Positions 42,845 through 50,921 of a stretch of DNA of 64,000 nucleotides are shown piece after piece. The position numbers and the translations under genes are program-made. Each line of letters starts with the position of its first letter. Position 1 is the stretch's first letter. The notes below the pieces were generated by a model. The model made no database searches. It saw only the letters and a list, made by a program, of their open reading frames with translations, and had not been told where the DNA came from. Source of the DNA: DASRIA01 sp963768885 (GTDB lineage: Bacteria; Actinomycetota; Thermoleophilia; Solirubrobacterales; JBBDJG01); assembly GCA_963768885.1 (NCBI GenBank), contig CAVYJN010000008.1:124001-188000 (forward strand). Direction: 5' to 3'.

Positions 42845-45800
42845 TTGTCGTTCTTGCTGCGCCCAATCGCCGCGGCCGGGTCAGCCGTCCGCTCATACGC
42901 ACCCGGGCTGCCGTTGCTGGTGGTCGCGCTCGCGGCGGGCCTCGTGCAGGTGCCTGCCGCGACGGCCGTGACGCTGCCGCCCGGCTTCGCGCAGAGCACC
43001 GCGATCTCCGGGTTCAACGACCCGATGGACCTCGAGATCGCATCCACCGGGCGCGTGTTCGTCGCCGAGAAGGGCGGCGTGATCAAGACCTTCGACGACC
43101 TCGAGGATCCCACGCCGACGATGCTCGCCGACCTGCGCACGGAGGTCCACAACTACTCGAGCCGCGGCCTGCTCGGGATGGCGATCGACCCCGACTTCCC
43201 CGCCGAGCCCTACGTGTACGTCTACTACACGCTCGATGCCCCGATCGGGGGCACCCCGCCCACCTTCGGAGCGGCCGGGCAGACGCAGGACCAGTGTCCG
43301 GGCGGCGGCCCCGACTTCGTCAACTGCCTGGTGTCCTCGCGCGTGTCGCGCCTGCGCGTGCAGGGCGATCAGTTGGACGGTCCCGAGCAGGTCCTGATCA
43401 ACGACTGGTGCCAGCAGTTCCCGTTCCACACCGGCGGCGGCATCGAGTTCGGCGCGGACGGCTACCTGTACGTGTCCGCCGGCGACGGGGCGCGCTGGGA
43501 GATCTTCGACTACGGACAGCTGGGCAACCCGATGAACCCGTGCGCGGACCCGCCCAGCCCGGTGGGGGGACCGATGTCGCCGCCGACGGCGGAGGGCGGG
43601 CGACTGCGCGCGCAGGACCTGCGCACGAGCGGTGACCCCCTGGGCCTCGACGGCTCGCTGATCCGCGTCGACCCGGACACCGGCGAGGGCGTTCCCGGCA
43701 ATCCGATGTTCGCCAGCGCCGAGCCCAACGCGCGCCGCATGCTGGCCCACGGCTTTCGCAACCCGGCGCGGCTCGCGATCCGGCCGGGGACCAACGACGT
43801 CTGGGTGGCCGACCGCGGCGGCGGGTACTGGGAAGAGCTCGACCGCGTGCCCGATCCGACCGACCCGGTGCGCAACTTCGGCTGGCCCTGCTACGAGGGC
43901 GGCCTCGACGCGAACGGGGTCCCCTACGCGCGCGTGCGCCCGCGCAGCGACGACCAGGACCTGAACATCTGCGAGAGCCTCTACGCGGAGGTCACCGCCA
44001 CGTCGGCGCCCTTCTGGGGCTACGACCACGAGCTTCCCGTCGTGCAGGGCGAGGACTGCCAGACCGACCCGAACACGGGCGAGCCGCTCGGAAACCAGAT
44101 CTCGGGCATCAACTTCTATCCGGCGAGCGGCTCCTTCCCCGCCGCGTACCGCAACGCGCTGTTCTTCGCCGACCGCCTGCGCGATTGCATGTACGCGATG
44201 CTGCCGGGGCCCGACGGGCTGCCGAAACGCGGGCGGGTGATCCCGTTCGCGCAGCGCGCCGAGCGGGCGATGGACATCGAGGTGGCGCCCGGCGGCGACC
44301 TCCTCTACGTGGACCAGGCCGCCGAGGCGGTGCAGCGGATCACATGGGCCGGCAACTCCTCCAACCAGGCGCCGACGGCCGCCGCGCAGGCCGACACGGT
44401 CACGGGGAACCGGCCCCTGACGGTCACCTTCGGCTCGGCGGGCACCGGCGACCCCGATCCGGGCGACCTGCTGATCTACGAGTGGGACCTGGACGGTGAC
44501 GGCGAGCTCGACGACTCGACGGAGACCGCGCCGACGCACACGTTCCTCCAGGGCGGCACGTTCGAGGTGACGCTCCGGGTCACCGACACCTCGGGTGCCT
44601 CGGACACCGACACGCTCACGGTCACGGTCGGCAGCGGGCCCGTCGGCACGATCGCCACCCCCGCGCCGGGCACCACGTGGGCGGTCGGCGACGCGATCTC
44701 GTTCTCGGGGTCGGCCACCGACCAGGAGGACGGCGCCCTGCCCGCCACGGCACTCGACTGGAGCGTCGTGCTCGTGCACTGCGACACGCCGGGCGACTGC
44801 CAGGAGGACGAGCTCGCGGACGTGCAGGACGCCGACGCCGGTTCCTTCACCGCGCCCGACCACAGCTATCCCGCCTACATCGAGATCCGCCTGACGGTCA
44901 CGGACTCGAACGGCGAGACCGAGACGAAGACGCGGCGGCTCGACCCGCGCGTCCAGACGCTCGGCCTGAACTCGAGCCCGTCCGGGCTGCCGGTGTCCCT
45001 CGACGGCGTCGAGCGCGCGACGCCGGCCACGCAGCAGGTGATCGTCGGCTCCTCGCATGCGCTTTCAGCGCCCGCGCAGGCGGTGCTCGACAACACCACG
45101 CAGCGCTTCTCCTCGTGGTCCGACGGCCAGGCGCAGACCCACACGATCACGGTGCCGTCCGCGAACCTCTCGTACACCGCGCGCTTCACGCCGTTCGCGC
45201 CGGGCCAGTCGACGCTGACCTTCAGCCCGGCCGCGGACGCACGCGTCGAGGCGGGACTTGCGAACACCAACCTCGGTGCAGACGTGCAGCTGCGCACCGA
45301 CAACGGCGGCCTGGACGCCGCGGAGAGCTACCTGCGCTTCATCGTCGGCGGCGTCACGGGCAGGGTCACGAGCGCGAAGCTGCGGGTGCGCTCGGTGACC
45401 AACACCGCCGACGGGCCCGCCCTGCGCGGAATGGGGAACGGGTGGACCGAGGCCGGCGTCACCTGGGCGACCCGCCCGGCTGCGACGACCGGCGTGATCT
45501 CCGACGTCGGGTCCATCGGGAGCGACACCTGGGCCGAATGGGACGTGACGCCCCTGGTCGCCGCCGACGGCACCTTCAGCTTCCACCTCGCCCAGACCTC
45601 GACGGACGGCGTCTCGTACCACTCTCGCGAGGCGTCGAATCCCGCGAACCGGCCGGAGCTGGTCGTCACGGTCGCGAACGACGCCTACGCGCGGCCGAAG
45701 GGCGCGACGCCGAGCCGGTTCTCGCTCGTGCCGGCCTACGCCGAGTGCACCGCGCCCAACAGGGTCCACGGGCCGCCGCTCGAGCACCCGTCGTGCAACC

Positions 45801-46297
45801 CGCCCGCGCGTGAGTCGTCGGCCCTCACGATCGGCTCGCCGGACGCGAACGGGCTACAGGCGTCGTCGCAAGGGTCCGCGGTCCTCGGCGTGGTGATCGG
45901 CAATCCCGCCACGCCCGAGGACGAGGCCGACGTGTCGCTCGGTTTCAAGCTGTCCGACGTCCGCGAGAGCGGCACCCTGCTCGACTACGGCGGCGAGCTG
46001 CAGTTCAGGGCGACGCTGCGTCTCACGGAGCGCGGGACCACCCCCGGCGCGACCGCCACGATCCAGGACTTCGCGCTGCCCGTGACCGTGCCGTGCGCCG
46101 GCACGCTCGACCCGCTCAGCGGCAGCGACTGCGATGTCGCCACGACGGCGGACGCGCTGGCCCCGGGCACGGTGCGCGAGGGCGGCCGTGGCGTATGGCA
46201 GCTGAACGGCGTCGAGGTGCTCGACGGTGGCCCGGACGGCGACGTCGACACGCCGGGCAACGCGGTGTTCGCGAGGCCCGGAATATTCGTGCCCTAG
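42845..46297 (+). CDS. Secreted glucose/sorbosone dehydrogenase-type multidomain protein 2
   Basis: 1150 aa from TTG 42845. Same architecture as its neighbours: signal peptide to about residue 40, GSDH propeller (45-500) with 'FHTGGGIEFGADGYLYVSAG' and 'GFRNPARLAI', PKD (508-595), Ig-like (598-699), 'FSSWSDGQ' repeat (702-782), DNRLRE (787-943) and FVP module (948-1150). The propeller is about 70% identical by eye to copy 1, so the duplication is old enough to diverge but the domain order is fixed. Confidence 0.87.
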   Translation: MSFLLRPIAAAGSAVRSYAPGLPLLVVALAAGLVQVPAATAVTLPPGFAQSTAISGFNDPMDLEIASTGRVFVAEKGGVIKTFDDLEDPTPTMLADLRTEVHNYSSRGLLGMAIDPDFPAEPYVYVYYTLDAPIGGTPPTFGAAGQTQDQCPGGGPDFVNCLVSSRVSRLRVQGDQLDGPEQVLINDWCQQFPFHTGGGIEFGADGYLYVSAGDGARWEIFDYGQLGNPMNPCADPPSPVGGPMSPPTAEGGRLRAQDLRTSGDPLGLDGSLIRVDPDTGEGVPGNPMFASAEPNARRMLAHGFRNPARLAIRPGTNDVWVADRGGGYWEELDRVPDPTDPVRNFGWPCYEGGLDANGVPYARVRPRSDDQDLNICESLYAEVTATSAPFWGYDHELPVVQGEDCQTDPNTGEPLGNQISGINFYPASGSFPAAYRNALFFADRLRDCMYAMLPGPDGLPKRGRVIPFAQRAERAMDIEVAPGGDLLYVDQAAEAVQRITWAGNSSNQAPTAAAQADTVTGNRPLTVTFGSAGTGDPDPGDLLIYEWDLDGDGELDDSTETAPTHTFLQGGTFEVTLRVTDTSGASDTDTLTVTVGSGPVGTIATPAPGTTWAVGDAISFSGSATDQEDGALPATALDWSVVLVHCDTPGDCQEDELADVQDADAGSFTAPDHSYPAYIEIRLTVTDSNGETETKTRRLDPRVQTLGLNSSPSGLPVSLDGVERATPATQQVIVGSSHALSAPAQAVLDNTTQRFSSWSDGQAQTHTITVPSANLSYTARFTPFAPGQSTLTFSPAADARVEAGLANTNLGADVQLRTDNGGLDAAESYLRFIVGGVTGRVTSAKLRVRSVTNTADGPALRGMGNGWTEAGVTWATRPAATTGVISDVGSIGSDTWAEWDVTPLVAADGTFSFHLAQTSTDGVSYHSREASNPANRPELVVTVANDAYARPKGATPSRFSLVPAYAECTAPNRVHGPPLEHPSCNPPARESSALTIGSPDANGLQASSQGSAVLGVVIGNPATPEDEADVSLGFKLSDVRESGTLLDYGGELQFRATLRLTERGTTPGATATIQDFALPVTVPCAGTLDPLSGSDCDVATTADALAPGTVREGGRGVWQLNGVEVLDGGPDGDVDTPGNAVFARPGIFVP
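45686..46297 (+). other. FVP C-terminal module, copy 3
   Basis: Begins 'YARPKGATPSRFSLVP'. Cys in 'AECTAPN', 'HPSCNPP', 'VPCAGT' and 'SDCDVA'; ends 'PGIFVP'. Confidence 0.85.
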
Positions 46298-46324
46298 ACG
46301 GGTGTCGGGCAATCTCGCCGGTGG

Positions 46325-46348
46325 TACCCTGCGGCGGTCTGGATTCGC
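46325..46348 (+). promoter_or_regulatory. Shared promoter/leader element, copy 3 (TACCCT-N10-GGATTCGC)
   Basis: TACCCT at 46325 and GGATTCGC at 46341; the ATG is at 46389 after GGAGCAGGGGG. Confidence 0.5.
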
Positions 46349-46388
46349 CGATCACCGGTCCGCCCAACCGCGACCGGAGCAGGGGGCC

Positions 46389-49300
46389 ATGCGTCACGGA
46401 TTTCGCTTGCACCTTCCCGTGGCCGCGCGTTGCGTGGTCGTGGCCGCGCTTGCCACGATCGCTCTCGCGGCGCCCGCGCGGGCGGTCACGCTGCCGCCCG
46501 GCTTCCAGGAATCGAGCGCCTTCAGCGGCCTGACCGAGCCGATGGCGGTCGAGTTTGCGCCCAACGGCCGCGTGTTCGTGGCCGAGAAGAGCGGCATCAT
46601 CAAGACCTTCACGGACCTCTCCGACACGACCGCGACGCAGGTCGCGGACCTGCGCACGAAGGTCCACAACTACTGGGACCGCGGGCTGATGAGCATCGCG
46701 GTCGACCCGAACTTCCCGGCCGAGCCGTACGTGTACATGTACTACGTGCACGACGCCGCGATCGGCGGCACGGCGCCGCGCTGGGGCCAGCCCAACCAGA
46801 CCTCCGACCCCTGCCCCACTCCGCCCGGCGCCACCGCGGACGGATGCGTCGTCAGCGGCCGCATCTCACGCATCCAGGTGAGCGGCGAGACGATGACCGG
46901 CGCGGAGCAGGTCCTGGTCGAGGACTGGTGCCAGCAGTACCCGAGCCACGCGGGCGGAGGGCTCGAGTTCGGCGCGGACGGGAACCTCTACTACTCCGGC
47001 GGCGAAGGTGCGAGCTTCGGCTTCGCCGACTACGGGCAGGACGGCAATCCGGTCAACCCCTGTGGCGACCCGCCGGGGGGAGTCGGCGGAGCGATGTCGC
47101 CTCCGACCGCAGAGGGCGGGCGGCTGCGGTCGCAGGACATCCGCACCAGCGCGGACCCGCTCGGCCTGAGCGGCGCGGTGATCCGGATCGATCCCGACAC
47201 CGGCGCCGGCGTTCCCGGCAACCCGCTGTTCTCGAGCACCAACGCGAACGAGCGCCGCTTCATCGCGTACGGGACGCGCAACGCGTTCCGGCTGGCGATC
47301 CGGCCCGGCTTCGGCGACGTCTGGGTGGGCGACGTGGGCGCCGGGGCCTGGGAGGAGTTCGACCGCATCCCCTCGCCGTTCGGCCCGCCGCCCAACTTCG
47401 GCTGGCCCTGCTACGAGGGCGGGCTCAACTCGAGCGGCCAGCCGACATCGGTCCGGTACGGCACGATGGACCAGCTCGACCTGAACCTGTGCGAGAGCCT
47501 GTACACAGCGGGCACCGCGGCGCCGCCGTACTGGGCCTACCGCCACGGCCAGAAGATCGTGGCCGGCGAGAACTGCCTGGAGGCGGACGGCTCCGCGCTG
47601 TCCGGCCTGACCTTCGCGCCCGCGAACAGCAGCTTCCCGGACGCCTACGACGGCGCGCTGTTCTGGTCCGACCACTCGCGCCAGTGCATCTGGGCGATGC
47701 GCGCGGACGCCAACGGGCTGCCCGATCCGAGCACGCGCGAGGCGTTCGCGCAGGACGCGGGATTTCCCGTGGACCTGGAGATCGGGTCGAGCGGAGACCT
47801 CTTCTACCCGGACATCGCGACGGGCACCGTGCAGCGCATCCGCTTCGCCGGCAGCCCGGGCAACGACCCGCCCACCGCGGTCGCGAGCGCCACGCCGCAA
47901 TCCGGGAACCCACCGCTCAACGTCAACTTCAGCGCGAGCGGGTCGAGCGACCCCGACGCGGGCGACGTGCTCACCTACGCCTGGGACCTCGACGATGATG
48001 GCCAGCTCGACGACTCCACCTCCGTCACGCCGAGCTTCACGTACCCGACCGCCGGCACGTACCACGTCAAGCTGCGGGTGACCGACACGAGCGGCGCCTT
48101 CGACGAGGACACGGTCACGATCAACGTCGGGGGCGGGCCGCCGGCCCCCGTGATCGATGCGCCGACCGCGGGCACCACCTGGGGCGTCGACCAGGCGATC
48201 AACTTCTCGGGCCATGCGACCGACCCCGATCAGGGCACGCTCCCCGCCGCCGCGCTCGACTGGCAGCTGATCGTGAACCACTGCATCACTCCCGGCAACT
48301 GCCACGACCACGGGATCCAGAGCTTCGCGGACACGGCGAGCGGCTCGTTCGTGGCGCCCGACCACGAATACCCGTCGACCCTCGAGCTCAAGCTGACCGC
48401 GACCGACTCGGACGGCAACGTGGTGACGGTGTCGCGTCAGCTCGATCCGCGCACCGTGAGCCTCACGGCGACGAGCGACCCGCCGGGGATGACGGTGTCG
48501 ACGGGGCCCGACGCCGGTACCGCGCCCGTCACCTCGACGGTCATCGAGGGCTCCGCGAACACGATCAACGCGACGTCGCCGCAGGTCAAGGGCAACACGA
48601 GCTACGAGTTCTCGTCCTGGTCCGACGGCCAGGAGCAGACGCACAACGTCACGCCGACGTCCAACACCACCTACACGGCGCGCTTCGCGCCCCGCGCGCC
48701 GGGCACCTCGACGCTCGTGTTCAATGCGAACGCCGACGCGTACGTCGAGGAGGCGAACCCGGCGGCGAACTTCGGCTCTGCGGTGGCGCTGCGCACGGAT
48801 GGGGGGACGGACCCGGAGCAGGAGTCCTACATCCGCTTCCTGATCGACGGCCTCCAGGGGAAGGTGCAGAGCGCCAAGCTGCGCCTCTTCTCCGTGACCA
48901 ACACGGCCAACGGACCGGCCGTGTACCCGACCTCGAGCGCATGGACGGAGTCGACGCTGAACTGGAGCAACCGGCCCGCGCCCACCGGCGGCGCGCTGTC
49001 GGACGCCGGCACGATCGCGACGGGCGTGTGGACCGAGTGGGACGTGACGCCGGCGATCACGACCGAGGGACAGGTCAGCTTCCGCCTCGCCAACTCCGTG
49101 TCCGACGGGGTGTTCTTCGACTCCCGCGAGTCGGCAACCGTCGCCCGCCGCCCGGAGCTCGTGCTCACGGTCCTGAACGACGCCTACCCGCGGCCGAAGG
49201 GCGCGACCCCGATGCGGGTGGCGCTCGTGCCTGCCTACAACTCCTGCGCGAGTCCCAACCGGGTGCACGGACCCCCGCTCGCCGGCGGATCGTGCAATCC

Positions 49301-49802
49301 CCCGGCGCAGACCTCCTCGCAGCTGACCGTCGGGACGTTCGACGCCAACGGCGCCCAGCCGAACTCGGCGGGCTACGTGGCGCTCAGCGCCGTCGTCGGC
49401 GCGCCCAGCACGCCCGAGGACGAGGCGGACGTCGCGATGCGGCTCTCGCTCACCGACGTGCGCAGCAAGGCCGGGCTGGCCGACTACACGGGCGAGCTGC
49501 AGGTGCGCAACACGCTCCGCATCACCGACCGCGCCAACGGCGCGGGCGGCGCGGACTCGGGCACCTTGCAGGAGCTCGACCTTCCCGTGACGGCGGGCTG
49601 CGCCGCGACGGCCGACACCGCGGTGGGCGCGACCTGCAGCGTCGTCACGACCCTCGATGCGCTCACTCCCGGAGTGGTCGACGAGGGCGCCCGCGCCGTG
49701 TGGGAGCTGGCGCAGCTGCAGGTGCTCGACGGCGGCCCCGACGGCGACGTCGACACGCCCGGCAACACGGTCTTCATGCGCCAGGGCCTATTCGTACCGT
49801 GA
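46389..49802 (+). CDS. Secreted glucose/sorbosone dehydrogenase-type multidomain protein 3
   Basis: 1137 aa from ATG 46389. Signal peptide 'CVVVAALATIALAAPARA', GSDH propeller (about 40-485) with 'SHAGGGLEFGADGNLYYSGG' and 'GTRNAFRLAI', PKD (494-580), Ig-like (584-687), 'FSSWSDGQ' repeat (690-769), DNRLRE (774-929) and FVP module (933-1137). It is the most diverged of the three: the last blade lacks the 'YARVRPRS' loop. The 3' end overlaps the convergent AlgX-like gene by 15 nt. Confidence 0.87.
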   Translation: MRHGFRLHLPVAARCVVVAALATIALAAPARAVTLPPGFQESSAFSGLTEPMAVEFAPNGRVFVAEKSGIIKTFTDLSDTTATQVADLRTKVHNYWDRGLMSIAVDPNFPAEPYVYMYYVHDAAIGGTAPRWGQPNQTSDPCPTPPGATADGCVVSGRISRIQVSGETMTGAEQVLVEDWCQQYPSHAGGGLEFGADGNLYYSGGEGASFGFADYGQDGNPVNPCGDPPGGVGGAMSPPTAEGGRLRSQDIRTSADPLGLSGAVIRIDPDTGAGVPGNPLFSSTNANERRFIAYGTRNAFRLAIRPGFGDVWVGDVGAGAWEEFDRIPSPFGPPPNFGWPCYEGGLNSSGQPTSVRYGTMDQLDLNLCESLYTAGTAAPPYWAYRHGQKIVAGENCLEADGSALSGLTFAPANSSFPDAYDGALFWSDHSRQCIWAMRADANGLPDPSTREAFAQDAGFPVDLEIGSSGDLFYPDIATGTVQRIRFAGSPGNDPPTAVASATPQSGNPPLNVNFSASGSSDPDAGDVLTYAWDLDDDGQLDDSTSVTPSFTYPTAGTYHVKLRVTDTSGAFDEDTVTINVGGGPPAPVIDAPTAGTTWGVDQAINFSGHATDPDQGTLPAAALDWQLIVNHCITPGNCHDHGIQSFADTASGSFVAPDHEYPSTLELKLTATDSDGNVVTVSRQLDPRTVSLTATSDPPGMTVSTGPDAGTAPVTSTVIEGSANTINATSPQVKGNTSYEFSSWSDGQEQTHNVTPTSNTTYTARFAPRAPGTSTLVFNANADAYVEEANPAANFGSAVALRTDGGTDPEQESYIRFLIDGLQGKVQSAKLRLFSVTNTANGPAVYPTSSAWTESTLNWSNRPAPTGGALSDAGTIATGVWTEWDVTPAITTEGQVSFRLANSVSDGVFFDSRESATVARRPELVLTVLNDAYPRPKGATPMRVALVPAYNSCASPNRVHGPPLAGGSCNPPAQTSSQLTVGTFDANGAQPNSAGYVALSAVVGAPSTPEDEADVAMRLSLTDVRSKAGLADYTGELQVRNTLRITDRANGAGGADSGTLQELDLPVTAGCAATADTAVGATCSVVTTLDALTPGVVDEGARAVWELAQLQVLDGGPDGDVDTPGNTVFMRQGLFVP
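49185..49802 (+). other. FVP C-terminal module, copy 4
   Basis: Begins 'YPRPKGATPMRVALVP'. Cys in 'NSCASPN', 'GGSCNPP', 'AGCAAT' and 'ATCSVV'; ends 'QGLFVP'. Confidence 0.85.
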
Positions 49803-50819
49803 TTCGGGCGCGGCCCGCCCGCCTTCGGCGAGGGCCGCCGGCACATCCACCAGCGGGGCCTCCTGTCCCCAGATCGGCGCGAGATTCGGCATCGAGTTCG
49901 CACCCTTGGCGATCTTGTCGTCTGCCCACTCGATCGCCGAATAGGCGCCCTCGTCCCCCGGAGGCTCGATCAGGAAACGCTCGTTGAGGACGCTGATGAC
50001 GACCTCGGCCCGCTCGCTCCTGACCAGTTCCCGGTCGAGGGTCGCGAGCTGTGTGAACACCACCCGCCGGAAGGACTCGGCGAGGAAGGGGAGCATCGCG
50101 TACGCGAAGGAGTCGCCGAACACGACGCAGGTCGTGGCCGGCGCCTCGCTGCACTCCGTGACGAGGATCCTGCCCGTGTGCTCGACGCAGTTGTCGGCGA
50201 CCAGGCGAGCGCTCCTGCGCAGGATGTGGGCATAGGTCCTGTGCCCCAACCGCGGCGGGTCGGCCTTGTGGCCGAGGTCTCCCTCCAGTGGCTTGTCGAC
50301 GAAGCCGACGTCGTCGTCCGTCACCCGGCGAACGGAAAAGCGCCGCTCGATGTCGCCGATCAGACACTTGTAACCGACGAACGCACCGCGTCCGTTCCAG
50401 TGCGAGTCGACTGACGAGTACAGGTCGAAGCTCCTCTTCTCCTCCAGCATCGTCTCGACGGGATAGAGCACGGTCGCGAAGGATCCCGACGAGGACAGGC
50501 GGTCCAGCAACTGCGTCACCGGCCGCACCCCGGACAGCGGTAGGTCGTCGGGCATCCTCTCGGCGTACACGGTGTGCGGGTTGGGAGGGACGAGGAAGAA
50601 GTAGCCCCCGCCGAGCCTCTCGACCCAGGCGGTGCGGTTCTCCAGGACGACCTGCCACTGCCTCAGCTCCTCGGGCGCAAACAGCAGGTCGCCGGTGTGC
50701 TGCTTCACGACCATGTTCGTGTCGTTGTCGAGGAACAGCCAACCGTCCTTGCCGACGAGGATCTTTTCGTCGCGCTTGAACCTGTTCGGCTCGACGGGCC
50801 GTGAAGCTGCTGAAGCCAC
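49788..50819 (-). CDS. AlgX/AlgJ-like SGNH domain protein (polysaccharide O-acetylation)
   Basis: 343 aa, GTG start. 'ILVGKDGWLFLDND' is the usual opening of AlgX-type domains. The catalytic pair is 'SVDSHWNGRGAFVGY' (Asp-x-His) and the Ser is in 'VVFGDSFAYAM'. Such proteins move acetyl groups onto exopolysaccharide. No membrane-bound acyltransferase is adjacent and no clear signal peptide is seen, which is odd for the family. Predicted leaderless (TACCAT, 7 nt, GTG). Confidence 0.8.
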   Translation of the reverse strand: MASAASRPVEPNRFKRDEKILVGKDGWLFLDNDTNMVVKQHTGDLLFAPEELRQWQVVLENRTAWVERLGGGYFFLVPPNPHTVYAERMPDDLPLSGVRPVTQLLDRLSSSGSFATVLYPVETMLEEKRSFDLYSSVDSHWNGRGAFVGYKCLIGDIERRFSVRRVTDDDVGFVDKPLEGDLGHKADPPRLGHRTYAHILRRSARLVADNCVEHTGRILVTECSEAPATTCVVFGDSFAYAMLPFLAESFRRVVFTQLATLDRELVRSERAEVVISVLNERFLIEPPGDEGAYSAIEWADDKIAKGANSMPNLAPIWGQEAPLVDVPAALAEGGRAAPESRYE

Positions 50820-50826
50820 TGGAACG

Positions 50827-50832
50827 ATGGTA
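50827..50832 (-). promoter_or_regulatory. -10 box (TACCAT), 7 nt before the AlgX-like GTG
   Basis: Minus strand TACCAT, 7 nt, GTG (50819-50817). Leaderless geometry. Confidence 0.5.
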
Positions 50833-50868
50833 TTGGGGGTAGCGCGAAGCCGCGCGCCGGAACGAAAA

Positions 50869-50897
50869 CGGGGCGCCGCTCTTCGAACGGCGCCCCG
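50869..50897 (-). terminator. Rho-independent terminator of the acylase gene
   Basis: CGGGGCGCCG/CGGCGCCCCG, a perfect 10-bp stem with a 9-nt loop, followed on the minus strand by TTTTCGTT. It lies 25 nt after the acylase stop. It is the best terminator in the window. Confidence 0.85.
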
Positions 50898-50921
50898 TCG
50901 CGCGCTGCTGCTGCCTACCGG

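Noticed and set aside
46866..49268. 800-codon minus-strand frame opposite the third GSDH-type gene, and similar ones at 39263-41254 and 42893-45058
   Set aside because: All three are antisense shadows of the high-GC paralogues; no recognisable motif.
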